A stretch of 64,000 nt of DNA, from assembly GCA_025362395.1 (NCBI GenBank), contig JANYGK010000009.1:62001-126000 (forward strand). The letters are read 5' to 3'. Of this stretch, positions 44,268 through 54,940 are shown in pieces. A model generated the notes under the pieces. It had not been told where the DNA came from, did not search any database, and saw only the letters and a list, made by a program, of their open reading frames with translations. The position numbers were made by a program, and so were the translations under genes. Every line of letters starts with the position of its first letter. Positions within the stretch are counted from its first letter, which is position 1. The DNA is from Bacteroidota bacterium. Lineage in GTDB: Bacteria > Bacteroidota > Bacteroidia > B-17B0 > Aurantibacillaceae.

Positions 44268-44609
44268 TTATTTAGTGTGCTTGTTGCTTTCGTACTTACA
44301 GCATTCAGGCAATGCATTATATGCTGCCGAGTCCTGTTTTTGGTTCGCTGTTTTATGGCCTGATTTTGCAATGGATTTTTCGATCTGTTCCAACGTTACT
44401 TTTTTTGAATCGTAGGTAACGGTTACGGCCTGTTTGGTTTGATCCCAAACACAGTTTTTAACTCCCTTAATATCGGCAGCGTTTTCAATGCGTGCTTTAC
44501 AGTCTTCGCAATTTCCTTTAACGGATACTGTAGCTGTTACGATTGTAGATTGCGCCATGCTTGTAACAGAGAACAGCAAATTTATAATAATGGTGATGAA
44601 TAATTTCAT
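44268..44609 (-). CDS. Exported heavy-metal-associated (HMA) domain protein
   Basis: A 113-residue protein with a signal peptide (to about SMAQ, residue 20) and one ferredoxin-like HMA domain carrying the metal-binding loop KGNCEDCKARIE (Cys34, Cys37). A Cys-Cys pair and several His/Lys residues lie in the C-terminal tail (ECCKYESNKH). Cytosolic HMA domains shuttle copper to P-type ATPases. This one is exported and could hand metal to or from the adjacent TonB receptor. Metal identity is not decided by the sequence. Confidence 0.88.
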   Translation of the reverse strand: MKLFITIIINLLFSVTSMAQSTIVTATVSVKGNCEDCKARIENAADIKGVKNCVWDQTKQAVTVTYDSKKVTLEQIEKSIAKSGHKTANQKQDSAAYNALPECCKYESNKHTK

Positions 44610-44682
44610 GTGTAACGTTTTTTTAAAAATGGTTGAAAATGGAAATTGTCAGTTAAAATGTATTTTGTCCTCCTCTTACAAG

Positions 44683-44698
44683 CCCGATAAATATCGGG
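44683..44698. promoter_or_regulatory. 16-bp palindrome upstream of the HMA/TonB genes
   Basis: CCCGATA-AA-TATCGGG, a perfect 7-bp inverted repeat centred about 80 bp upstream of the HMA gene start. It lies in the 171-bp gap after the HYC_CC_PP gene. It could be an operator for a metal regulator or a dispersed palindromic repeat. Confidence 0.45.
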
Positions 44699-44780
44699 AG
44701 TATAGAGAACTTAACAAAATACGTATCGAGTAGTATTTGCAAAAAACAAGCAAATGTTACTCTAAATAACAAAACTTTAA

Positions 44781-45182
44781 TCAAATCCTTAAAACCCCGG
44801 TGGAAACAATATCATCCTGCACAAGGTTAGGAGGATGATTTTTTTTATGAATTAAAAAATGAGAGTGAACTGTAGTATTAAATAAATAAGCAGTTATTGA
44901 GCAATGATCAAGAATAAACAATTGCTGAACTGAAACTTTACAATCGGATACAATAGTAAAAAATGTAAAATCCATTTTAAAGGCTACATGTTTACTGTCA
45001 TTTTTACAGCAAGTGTTCATTTCACTTTCGTCTTCGCCCGAGCAGCAGGAGTTAGATTTGAATAGGGATACTTTTTCAAGATTTCCTCCACAATAGTGAG
45101 AAACAACAGAAATACCTACCGTAGAAAAAACATAGATAAATACTAATATGAAAAAGGATATCTTAAAAATTGATCTTTTCAA
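44781..45182 (-). CDS. HYC_CC_PP family membrane/exported protein
   Basis: A 133-residue protein with one N-terminal membrane segment or uncleaved signal (about 8-27). The diagnostic residues follow: HYC at 29-31, paired cysteines at 46-47 and 58-59, and a Pro-Pro near residue 118 (NHPPNL). Proteins with this HYC...CC...CC...PP pattern are commonly encoded beside TonB receptors and HMA proteins in Bacteroidota, as here, and probably bind metal at the membrane surface. A strong -7 element lies upstream. Confidence 0.85.
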   Translation of the reverse strand: MKRSIFKISFFILVFIYVFSTVGISVVSHYCGGNLEKVSLFKSNSCCSGEDESEMNTCCKNDSKHVAFKMDFTFFTIVSDCKVSVQQLFILDHCSITAYLFNTTVHSHFLIHKKNHPPNLVQDDIVSTGVLRI

Positions 45183-45201
45183 TGCTGTTAATTTCTGCTT
45201 A

Positions 45202-45209
45202 CAAATTTA
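45202..45209 (-). promoter_or_regulatory. Bacteroidota -7 promoter element of the HYC_CC_PP gene
   Basis: TAAATTTG on the minus strand, 19 nt upstream of the ATG at 45182. Next to it, 45231-45244 is a perfect 14-bp palindrome (TAACAAATTTGTTA) lying between this promoter and divergent ligA. Confidence 0.5.
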
Positions 45210-45217
45210 CTGTGTAA

Positions 45218-47290
<2,073 letters not shown>

Positions 47291-47308
47291 TTTATACATT
47301 AGACTTGT

Positions 47309-48667
47309 ATGAAAAGAAAATCCCTCTTCATTTTAATGCTTTTATTTATAAACGGCTTTGCCTTTTGCCAGGTAAATTTTAACCTGGGAATGAAAAATTA
47401 TAATGAAGAAAATTACCCGGAAGCTATTTACTGGCTTAATAAATCTATTAATTCAGGAACGGAAAACATTTATAAAGCATTAACGGTGCGAGGCCTTGCT
47501 AAAAGTAAATCAGGCGATTTTAAAGGCGCCGACAAAGATCTGTTTGAAGCGTTGAAGCTAAACCCGAAAGATAAATATGCGTATTATAACCTTTCCTTAT
47601 GTTTTACGGATCAAAAAAAATACAGCGGCGCGCTCACTTATATTGATTCTGCCATGGCGCTTTCTGAACCTCAATTTTATTTATACAATCAAAAAGCATT
47701 GGTGTATGGCTTGATGAACGATTATACAAAAGCCATTGACGAAGAAACAAAAGCACTGAAACTGGCCCCGGGTGATTTTAACAGCAATCAAAACATGGGA
47801 TGGTTTTATTTTTTATTAAAACAATACAATATTGCTTTAAAGTATTATAATATATCTTTAAGCATTAATCCTTACCATATCAAAGGCCTTGCAAACCGTG
47901 CGGAATGCTTTATAAACCTGCAACTGTATGACAGTGCCATTGTTGACCTTAACACTATTTTAAGCAAGCATCCTTTAACCCCTGCTGTTATTGCCAAAAA
48001 GGGCGAAGTAAGGTTTATGCAAAAAAAATACAATGAGGCCTGCAACAATTTTGAAGACCTACGGACTATTAATGATACGATGGCAAAAAGATACATTGAA
48101 ACATACTGTAATAACCGCGAGCTTATTAACTATTATGCAAACGGACTAAAGGAAGAGATATGTACTTATAAAAACGGCACTAAAAACGGAAAACACCTTA
48201 CATGGTTTGAGAATGGAAACCCCGCGCTGGAAAGTGAATACGTGAATGGAAAACAGGAAGGCAAGTACACAGAATATTATGAGAACGGGAAGATAGAAAA
48301 GACCGGGATGATGGTAGATGATTCGCCCGAAGGCGTTTGGTTGCATTATTATGAAAGCGGTAAATTAAACTCCAGGGGTTATTTATCGGTCGGAAAACAA
48401 GACGGCGAATGGTTTTCATATTATGAGAACGGAGTTTTAAAAGCGCAGGGAGATTTTTGTTTAGGATTAAAAACGGGTTTATTTATAGAAAACTATGAAA
48501 GCGGCAAACTTAAAGCCTATTACTATTATAAAAATGACATTACCAATGGGGAATATAAATTATTTTATGAGAACGGGCATTTAAAACAACAAGGAACCCT
48601 TTTAAGCGGCAAGGAATATAATACCCCGCAGCGATGGGATGATAAAGGATATGAACTACCGGATTAA
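47309..48667 (+). CDS. Exported TPR protein with YwqK/MORN-type repeats
   Basis: A 452-residue protein with a signal peptide (to about AFCQ, residue 21). TPR repeats span about 22-265 (NYPEAIYWLNKSINSG, KDKYAYYNLSLCFTDQKKYSGAL and similar). At least six roughly 23-residue repeats follow (about 275-430) of the form YYENGK-x-x-x-x-G-x-x-x-x-G-K-x-x-G-x-W, the YwqK/MORN_2 pattern. These beta-hairpin repeats occur in periplasmic and surface proteins of this phylum. Despite the YwqK antitoxin label attached to the repeat, no toxin gene is adjacent. It follows ligA by 18 nt. Confidence 0.85.
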   Translation: MKRKSLFILMLLFINGFAFCQVNFNLGMKNYNEENYPEAIYWLNKSINSGTENIYKALTVRGLAKSKSGDFKGADKDLFEALKLNPKDKYAYYNLSLCFTDQKKYSGALTYIDSAMALSEPQFYLYNQKALVYGLMNDYTKAIDEETKALKLAPGDFNSNQNMGWFYFLLKQYNIALKYYNISLSINPYHIKGLANRAECFINLQLYDSAIVDLNTILSKHPLTPAVIAKKGEVRFMQKKYNEACNNFEDLRTINDTMAKRYIETYCNNRELINYYANGLKEEICTYKNGTKNGKHLTWFENGNPALESEYVNGKQEGKYTEYYENGKIEKTGMMVDDSPEGVWLHYYESGKLNSRGYLSVGKQDGEWFSYYENGVLKAQGDFCLGLKTGLFIENYESGKLKAYYYYKNDITNGEYKLFYENGHLKQQGTLLSGKEYNTPQRWDDKGYELPD

Positions 48668-48729
48668 ATAACCGTAAAAAAAATTTTGCCTTGGAATAAT
48701 TATTACCTTTAATAGCCTTCCAAATTTAA

Positions 48730-49143
48730 ATGAGCCACAAGTTAGAACTTGAAAATTATGCAGTATCCGAGGTGTATACTTTTAAGGGATATAGCATTTT
48801 TATGCGCCGCAATACTATTATTCAGCTTAAATTTGAGCAAGGTTTTCATTCTGATATTGAAGATGCAAAAAACATGGTGCGTACCATTACAAAGGTTAAA
48901 GGAGACGGAAAATGCTTATTACTTGTTATTTACGCAGAAGACAATACGTTTACAAAAGAGAACCGTGAATACATTGCAAGTGATGAAGTAAGCGCCATTA
49001 TTAAAGCCGACGGTTTAGTCATTAAAGGATTGGCGTTACGCATTATAGGGAATGGTTATTTAAAAATTAATAAACCAAAGCGCCCTACCCGATTGTTCAA
49101 TACAAAAGATGATGCCGTTGCCTGGTTAAAACAGTTTCAATAG
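48730..49143 (+). CDS. STAS/SpoIIAA-like protein (DUF7793 type)
   Basis: A 137-residue soluble protein. Alternating strands and helices (GDGKCLLLVIYAED, SAIIKADGLVIKGLALRIIGNGYL, FNTKDDAVAWLKQF at the end) match the SpoIIAA/STAS-like fold of proteins in which a final F-x-[ST]-x-x-[DE]-A-x-x-WL helix packs on the sheet. Such proteins could be targets of the three SpoIIE phosphatases in this window, but the phospho-Ser site of classical STAS antagonists is not obvious. It ends 1 nt from the stop of the convergent lipoprotein gene. Confidence 0.7.
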   Translation: MSHKLELENYAVSEVYTFKGYSIFMRRNTIIQLKFEQGFHSDIEDAKNMVRTITKVKGDGKCLLLVIYAEDNTFTKENREYIASDEVSAIIKADGLVIKGLALRIIGNGYLKINKPKRPTRLFNTKDDAVAWLKQFQ

Positions 49144-49144
49144 A

Positions 49145-49684
49145 TTACTTCATTTTTACGGGATAAAAAACAAATTTCTCTTTAGGTGCGTTTTTGTCGT
49201 ATGAGGGCTTATATACATCTTTTACCGAATCAGGAAGAGTTACATTAGCTCTTAATTCCATTACATCGTTGATGATTTTTCCATTATACTTTATGATATA
49301 ATTATCTGAAATTTCTGTAAAAATAATGCTGTCATTATTATAAATATTATAAGTAAGGTCGCTGATCCATAATTGTTTTCTTCGGTTTTCAATATAGTCT
49401 TTATCATCTATAATTTTATCGTATATATTCTGTACACTTTTATTAAAATTGGTTTTATCAACCACTTCAGAAATTTTAAGAGCTTGCTTATCATTCATTA
49501 GTTTTATTATTAAAACATTAGGTATTCCTAATATTTTCCCGTTATTTAATTTGGTCATTAATTCCATATCTAATTCATTAACAAATAATCCTTCATAATA
49601 AGGATTAATATTATTTGAAGTTGCTTTATCGGTTTTACAGGAATAAATTAAAACAAATGCTGTTAAAATGTATAGATATTTCAT
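49145..49684 (-). CDS. Hypothetical lipoprotein
   Basis: A 179-residue protein with a lipobox ending LIYSC (Cys16). The rest is hydrophilic and rich in Asn, Asp and Lys, with no recognised domain. Lipidation would anchor it in the periplasm or at the outer surface. Its stop codon is separated from that of the convergent STAS-like gene by one base, so transcription must read into the neighbour on at least one side. Confidence 0.75.
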   Translation of the reverse strand: MKYLYILTAFVLIYSCKTDKATSNNINPYYEGLFVNELDMELMTKLNNGKILGIPNVLIIKLMNDKQALKISEVVDKTNFNKSVQNIYDKIIDDKDYIENRRKQLWISDLTYNIYNNDSIIFTEISDNYIIKYNGKIINDVMELRANVTLPDSVKDVYKPSYDKNAPKEKFVFYPVKMK

Positions 49685-49741
49685 ACTATATTTTGTAAGA
49701 ATAGATTCGGAATTACTTAATGCTAAAAAATGATATGGCTA

Positions 49742-50974
49742 TTACTTCTTTTTATTAGGCTTCTTTTTGTACTTTTTATCTTCTACTTCGGCTTCGCGCA
49801 ACAACTGTTTCCAGTTATCATTTACATCGTCCGTCAAGGCCAAAGTTTCAGAGTAATCGGCTTTATCAACTTTTAAAACGTTAATGGCCTTATCCATAAA
49901 ACTTTCTATTTCATCCAACACCGGCTTTTCTTCCGGGCTGCAAAAAGATACAGCTACTCCTTTATTATTTCCACGACCTGTACGGCCCACACGGTGTACA
50001 TAGTTTTCCGCCACATCGGGCAAGTCATAGTTTACCACATAATCAACATTGGCAATATCCACACCGCGCGCACTAATATCGGTAGCAATTAATAATTTTA
50101 CTTCACCGCTTTTAAATTGCTGCATTACTTCCAATCGGTTTTCCTGGTCTTTACCGCCGTGCATGGTAAGGCTTTTAATGTTAACGCGTTTCATAGCTTC
50201 ATGCACACGCTCTGCACGTACCTTGGTTCTTACAAAAACTAAAATTTTTGTTTCAGGATTTTCATTCACAATCCGTTCTAAAAAGAAACGTTTGTCATCC
50301 ATATTAACATACATCACAGAATGTGTCACATTTTTTGATACTGGATCTTTCGGTGAAATTTGAATACGGATAGCGTTTCGCACCAATGAATACGCCAGTT
50401 TTTTAATTTTTTCATTAATGGTAGCCGAGAAAAAAAGGGTTTGCCGATTACGCGGTAAATATTTAATCAGGTCTTCAATATCTTTATAAAACCCAAGGTC
50501 AAGCATCAGATCTGCCTCATCTAATACTAATACTTTTATATCTCTTAAGTTAATATGCCTTTGGTTTACCAGATCAAATAATCTGCCCGGTGTAGCAACT
50601 AAAATATCAACGCCGCCGGCCAATTCTTCAATTTGCGGATTTTGGTCTACACCGCCAAACACGCCTAACGTTTTAACATCCGTATATTTTCCGAGTTTGT
50701 TAAAAACTTCCGTAATTTGTATGGCCAGTTCATGTGTAGGCACCATAATAATAGCCTGTATACCTTGGTTAACGCCACCCTTCGAAATTAAATGGATAAT
50801 AGGAATGGCAAACGCCGCCGTTTTACCGGTACCCGTTTGTGCAATCGCCAACACATCTTCTCCGTTTAAAATATTGGGTATAGCTTTAAACTGAATGTCA
50901 GTCGGACGTCTGAAGTCTGCTTCTTCTAAGCTCTGTTTTATTTCAGGGATAATATGGTAGTCAGCAAATTTCAT
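49742..50974 (-). CDS. DEAD-box RNA helicase (RhlE-like)
   Basis: A 410-residue ATP-dependent RNA helicase with all core motifs: the Q-motif region (FRRPTDIQFKAIPNIL), AQTGTGKTAAF (I), PTHELAIQ (Ia), ATPGRL (Ib), VLDEADLM (II), FSATIN (III), ATDISARGVDI (V) and HRVGRTGRG (VI). The short Lys-rich C-terminus (KKYKKKPNKKK) is an RNA-binding tail. It probably acts in ribosome assembly or RNA turnover, often cold-induced. It is transcribed alone. Confidence 0.95.
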   Translation of the reverse strand: MKFADYHIIPEIKQSLEEADFRRPTDIQFKAIPNILNGEDVLAIAQTGTGKTAAFAIPIIHLISKGGVNQGIQAIIMVPTHELAIQITEVFNKLGKYTDVKTLGVFGGVDQNPQIEELAGGVDILVATPGRLFDLVNQRHINLRDIKVLVLDEADLMLDLGFYKDIEDLIKYLPRNRQTLFFSATINEKIKKLAYSLVRNAIRIQISPKDPVSKNVTHSVMYVNMDDKRFFLERIVNENPETKILVFVRTKVRAERVHEAMKRVNIKSLTMHGGKDQENRLEVMQQFKSGEVKLLIATDISARGVDIANVDYVVNYDLPDVAENYVHRVGRTGRGNNKGVAVSFCSPEEKPVLDEIESFMDKAINVLKVDKADYSETLALTDDVNDNWKQLLREAEVEDKKYKKKPNKKK

Positions 50975-51045
50975 TAAAAGCGTATTAATAATAAACCGTA
51001 AATGTACTACAATAAAACGGGTGTATAAACAGGGTATCGGGTATT

Positions 51046-51074
51046 TTGAATTTTCGAAAATTGTTATATATTTG
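51046..51074 (+). promoter_or_regulatory. Promoter with an internal 14-bp palindrome
   Basis: TTG at 51046-51048, an 18-bp spacer, then TATATTTG at 51067-51074, a well-spaced Bacteroidota promoter 20 nt upstream of the ATG at 51095. The spacer holds AATTTTCGAAAATT (51049-51062), a perfect palindrome at a position typical of repressor operators. Confidence 0.6.
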
Positions 51075-51094
51075 GTATAACAAAATATAAAGCC

Positions 51095-51769
51095 ATGGTA
51101 AAAAATTATTCTAAAAGCCTTTTATTTATTTGTGCTATTTTATTGAGCTGTATTCATTTATCTCTAAACGCGCAGGCTTTTCGTAAAGGTTCCCTATTGA
51201 TAAGTCTTTCGGAAGGTTCAACGTTTGCTGATTATAGTACAAACGATGTAAGCGGTAAAAAACCGACACGTGTAAATTCACAATTTATGTGCGGCGACAG
51301 GGATCCTTTTATTATTGAGTATGGTTTAACAAACAAATGGGGCATCGGCTTAAGCTCAGGAACGGATATTTTTAAAGTTAATTCTGCAACATTTTACAAT
51401 GTTTCAACGGCCGATAATACAATGAAAGTTTCTACAAGTGAGCTTACGTTTGATGTTAATTACCATGTGTTCGTTAATAAGCGTTTAGACCTTTCTATTT
51501 TTGTTTCTACAGGGTTGTTTTCCGCAAATTCTAAAAGTACTGCCGGCGATGTTTCATACAACTATAGTTCGGGTGGCACCATATTGCGTGCCGGCATAAA
51601 AGCAAGGTATTATTTTTGGAAACGTTTGGGAGCGTTTGGAATGATCAGCTCCTATAGCGCAAGCGGTTCACCTAAAAATGTAAAAGATAATACAGTCGGT
51701 AAAAACTATGCTACCTCGGTTACAGGCATGGCTATAGAGGCAGGATTTTGTTTCCGTATCCTGAAATAG
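51095..51769 (+). CDS. Outer-membrane beta-barrel protein, function unknown
   Basis: A 224-residue exported protein: a signal peptide to about LNAQ (residue 26), then about eight amphipathic strands (for example KWGIGLSSGTDIF, STSELTFDVNYHVFV, GTILRAGIKARYYF) and a terminal Phe-rich strand (MAIEAGFCFRILK), as in small OmpW/OmpX-like barrels. No specific family is recognised. A good promoter with a palindromic spacer precedes it, suggesting regulated expression. Confidence 0.75.
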   Translation: MVKNYSKSLLFICAILLSCIHLSLNAQAFRKGSLLISLSEGSTFADYSTNDVSGKKPTRVNSQFMCGDRDPFIIEYGLTNKWGIGLSSGTDIFKVNSATFYNVSTADNTMKVSTSELTFDVNYHVFVNKRLDLSIFVSTGLFSANSKSTAGDVSYNYSSGGTILRAGIKARYYFWKRLGAFGMISSYSASGSPKNVKDNTVGKNYATSVTGMAIEAGFCFRILK

Positions 51770-51944
51770 CATGATCTTATCTGTATAACATTTATTGTTT
51801 TCTTACATTCTTGCTCCCCTTTTGCTTTGATGACTGCTGCTCCCGGGGCGTAATGAGCTGCAAATTACTCGTTACAGGTTAAAACAGGTTGATCCTAAAT
51901 ACTACTAATGCCCCATTATTAAATAATAATTTATAGTTGATTAA

Positions 51945-52805
51945 ATGGTTAAACTTTTACTCCCCTTTTTTCTTATTTCTTTTAGTGCATTTTCTTCTAA
52001 CGGCGATGGTCCTATTGGAGCGAGGTCAGCCGCCTTAGGGCATGCCTCAGTTACACTGCAGGATATATGGAGCACCCGCAACAACCAGGGATGCCTGGGG
52101 TTTTTAAGGCAGGCGCAGGTTGGGGCATTTTATGAAAATCGTTTTTTTGTAAAAGAACTCACGCAAAGCGGCTTTGCAGCAATTGTTCCCGTAAAAAAAG
52201 GAACATTCGGCGTATGCTATTCTTCCTTAGGTTATAAGCTTTACCGCGAGTCGCAATTGAGCTTAAGCTATGGTATAAAATTAAGTGAGGCTATTTCTGC
52301 CGGTGTTGCTTTCGATTATTTAAATACAAAAATTGCCGACATTTATGGGCAGTCACATGCCTTTACCGGATCTTTTGGGATTACGGCAAAATTGCTCCCA
52401 CAGGTAATTATAGCAACCCATATTTATAACCCGTTCAGGGCAAAGATCACCGATTATAATCATGAAAAAATTCCTACCATTTTTAAAATAGGCGCGCAGT
52501 ATATTTTTTCAAAAAAAGTATGCTTATTAATAGAAGCGGAAAAAGCCTCCGGTAAAACCATAAATGTAAAAGCGGGTATTGAATACATGCCTTCTAAATT
52601 AGTATACATTCGGGCGGGCGCTTCCTCCTCCCCTACACAAGCCGCGTTTGGCCTAGGTGTAAATTATAAGGGCTTAAAAATAGACCTGAGTTCCATGTAT
52701 CACAGCATTTTGGGTTTATCTCCACAAATAGGATTAAGCTATGCGTTTGGTAAAGTAAAAACAAAAGCCCCCGGCACCGGTACCGAAGAACCTGAAAAAC
52801 TATAG
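51945..52805 (+). CDS. PorV/PorQ-like outer-membrane beta-barrel protein
   Basis: A 286-residue exported protein with a signal peptide to about AFSS (residue 18). The mature start GPIGARSAALGHASVTLQDIWSTRNNQ is the signature of the PorV/PorQ (UPF0164-like) barrels: an R-[AS]-x-x-[LM]-G-x-[AS] motif, then W-[SA]-x-x-NN-x-[AG]. PorV-type proteins shuttle T9SS cargo at the outer membrane. This one lacks clear evidence for a T9SS role and is shorter than PorV. It overlaps the next gene if that gene starts at its CTG codon, so the two are translationally coupled. Confidence 0.8.
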   Translation: MVKLLLPFFLISFSAFSSNGDGPIGARSAALGHASVTLQDIWSTRNNQGCLGFLRQAQVGAFYENRFFVKELTQSGFAAIVPVKKGTFGVCYSSLGYKLYRESQLSLSYGIKLSEAISAGVAFDYLNTKIADIYGQSHAFTGSFGITAKLLPQVIIATHIYNPFRAKITDYNHEKIPTIFKIGAQYIFSKKVCLLIEAEKASGKTINVKAGIEYMPSKLVYIRAGASSSPTQAAFGLGVNYKGLKIDLSSMYHSILGLSPQIGLSYAFGKVKTKAPGTGTEEPEKL

Positions 52806-54921
52806 CTTTATCAGTTCAAAATTTTATATCCTTAGTCTTTGTATCAGCATGTGTTTTTTAACACACGCCCAAAATGATACCGTGAAAACTAAAAACAATG
52901 AGCAGGTAGAGGATATGATCAATCAAAATATTGAGCTGTTGTCAGAACAGCTTCAATCTGAAGAAGGCGATCTGTCGAGCCTGACAGATGTTTGGAATTA
53001 CTATAAGAAAAATCCGTTGAATTTAAACCGTGCAAAAAAAGAAGAGTTGCAGGAGTTGCAATTGCTGAATGACATCCAGGTAAATAATTTATTAAAGCAT
53101 CGCGAAAAAAACGGGTTTATGATCAGCATTTATGAGCTGCAAAGCATTGAAGATTTTGATCTCGTAACCATTAAAAAAATTCTGCCGTTTGTGTATGTGA
53201 GCGATAATTTTAATTCAGCCTTTTTTAGCGTCAAGGAAATGTTTAAGGACGGTAAACATGAAGTAGTGATGCGGTATCAAAGAATAGTAGAAAAACAATC
53301 AGGTTATAACTTTCCTGACAGCATTAAATTAAAAAAACCAAACTCTTATTATTTAGGAGACCCGAATCGTGTATTTGCCAGGTACCGGTTTCAATATAAT
53401 AACAATGTATCCTTTGCTCTTAGCGGTGAGAAAGACGCGGGCGAACAATTTTTCAGGGGGACACAAAAACAAGGGTTCGATTTTTACAGTGGGCATATTG
53501 CCGTTAAAAATATCAGGTTTATTAAAACGCTTGTAGTCGGCGATTACCAAGCAACATTTGGCCAGGGTTTAACTATATGGCAAGGGTTTGCATTCGGCAA
53601 ATCGTCTTCACCGATGAATGTTAAACGTTTCGGTTACGGAATAAAACCGTATTATTCGTTTGATGAGAACCGTTTTTTTAGAGGAGTAGCCGCTACGGTG
53701 CGCTACAAAGCATTTGAATTTACGGGCATGGCTTCTCACAAAAATATAGATGCCAATGCCATTGCAACAGACACCCTTAATAACGGTGAAATTGATGTGG
53801 TTGGCATCAGCAGCTTGGAAGCCGGGGGAATGCATAATACAAATTCTTTAATAGCCGACAAAAGAGCCATTAAGCAAACTGTTTTTGGAGGTAATGCCGC
53901 GTTTAATAACAGAAGCTTGCATGTTGGCATAACAGCGCAAAGCACGCACTTAAGCGCAGAGCTTATTAAGTTGTCCACTATTTATAACCAATACGATTAC
54001 CGGGGCAAAGCAAATTTTGTTGGAGGAATAGATTATAATTATGTGTTTAAAAACGTGAACCTGTTTGGCGAATATGCAGGCAGTTCGAGCACCGGCAAGG
54101 CTTTTTGCCAGGGAGTAATTGTTGCACTCGATCCTAAGCTGACCTTTACGGCGCACTATCGTAATTTTGATCGCAACTTTCAAAATTTATTCGGCAACGC
54201 TATTTCTGAAAACACTTTACCACAAAATGAAAAAAGCATATACATTGGTATGGAAGCTAAACTATTCAGAAATCTTACCTTTTCGGTATATCTTGATCAA
54301 TATAAATTTTCATGGATAAAAGCGGGTGTCAGCGCGCCATCGAACGGAAGAGATATTTTTGCACAGCTTAATTATGCGCCCAATAAAAAAATGGATATGT
54401 ATATACGATTCAGGCACCGCACTAAATTTGAGAACAACAGTACGGATAATGTGTATGAATACATTGTACCCTATATACAAACTAATTACCGGTACAATGT
54501 ATCGGCGCAGCTTACACCTGAACTTAAATTTAAAAGCCGTATTGAATATACGCATGTCGAAAAATTAAATGATCCCGGTGATAACGGCGTTGCACTGATC
54601 CAAGACCTTATCTATAAAAAATTAAAATTCCCATTCTCTTTTACCTTGCGTTATGCGGTGTTTGATACTAAAAGTTACGACAGCCGCGTTTACGCTTTCG
54701 AAAACGATGTGCTTTACTCTTACTCTGTACCGGCATTATATTATAAAGGACAACGCGCTTACTTTTTGGTAAACTGGGACATTACCCGCAAGTTTGAGAT
54801 CTGGATACGTTTGGCAAGAACTATTTACGACAATCAAACTGTTATATCAGCGGGAAGTTTAAATGAAATTAATGCCAATCATAAAACGGAAGTTAAGCTG
54901 CAGGCAAGATTTAAGTTTTAA
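52792..54921 (+). CDS. Helix-hairpin-helix domain protein with outer-membrane barrel
   Basis: The ATG at 52849 leaves a truncated signal (MCFLTHAQ). Reading upstream in frame gives a perfect signal peptide starting at CTG 52792 (LKNYSFISSKFYILS, hydrophobic core to THAQ), and an in-frame TAA lies just before. I therefore use 52792, 14 nt inside the preceding gene. The mature protein has an acidic linker and two helix-hairpin-helix units (about 70-135: NLNRAKKEELQELQLLND, then NNLLKHREKNGF and IYELQSIEDF) like ComEA DNA-binding domains. About 550 residues of barrel strands follow, ending EVKLQARFKF. It is a conserved but uncharacterised Bacteroidota architecture. DNA binding at the surface is an inference. 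Confidence 0.85.
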   Translation: MKNYSFISSKFYILSLCISMCFLTHAQNDTVKTKNNEQVEDMINQNIELLSEQLQSEEGDLSSLTDVWNYYKKNPLNLNRAKKEELQELQLLNDIQVNNLLKHREKNGFMISIYELQSIEDFDLVTIKKILPFVYVSDNFNSAFFSVKEMFKDGKHEVVMRYQRIVEKQSGYNFPDSIKLKKPNSYYLGDPNRVFARYRFQYNNNVSFALSGEKDAGEQFFRGTQKQGFDFYSGHIAVKNIRFIKTLVVGDYQATFGQGLTIWQGFAFGKSSSPMNVKRFGYGIKPYYSFDENRFFRGVAATVRYKAFEFTGMASHKNIDANAIATDTLNNGEIDVVGISSLEAGGMHNTNSLIADKRAIKQTVFGGNAAFNNRSLHVGITAQSTHLSAELIKLSTIYNQYDYRGKANFVGGIDYNYVFKNVNLFGEYAGSSSTGKAFCQGVIVALDPKLTFTAHYRNFDRNFQNLFGNAISENTLPQNEKSIYIGMEAKLFRNLTFSVYLDQYKFSWIKAGVSAPSNGRDIFAQLNYAPNKKMDMYIRFRHRTKFENNSTDNVYEYIVPYIQTNYRYNVSAQLTPELKFKSRIEYTHVEKLNDPGDNGVALIQDLIYKKLKFPFSFTLRYAVFDTKSYDSRVYAFENDVLYSYSVPALYYKGQRAYFLVNWDITRKFEIWIRLARTIYDNQTVISAGSLNEINANHKTEVKLQARFKF

Positions 54922-54940
54922 CATAATTCTCCGGATATAT

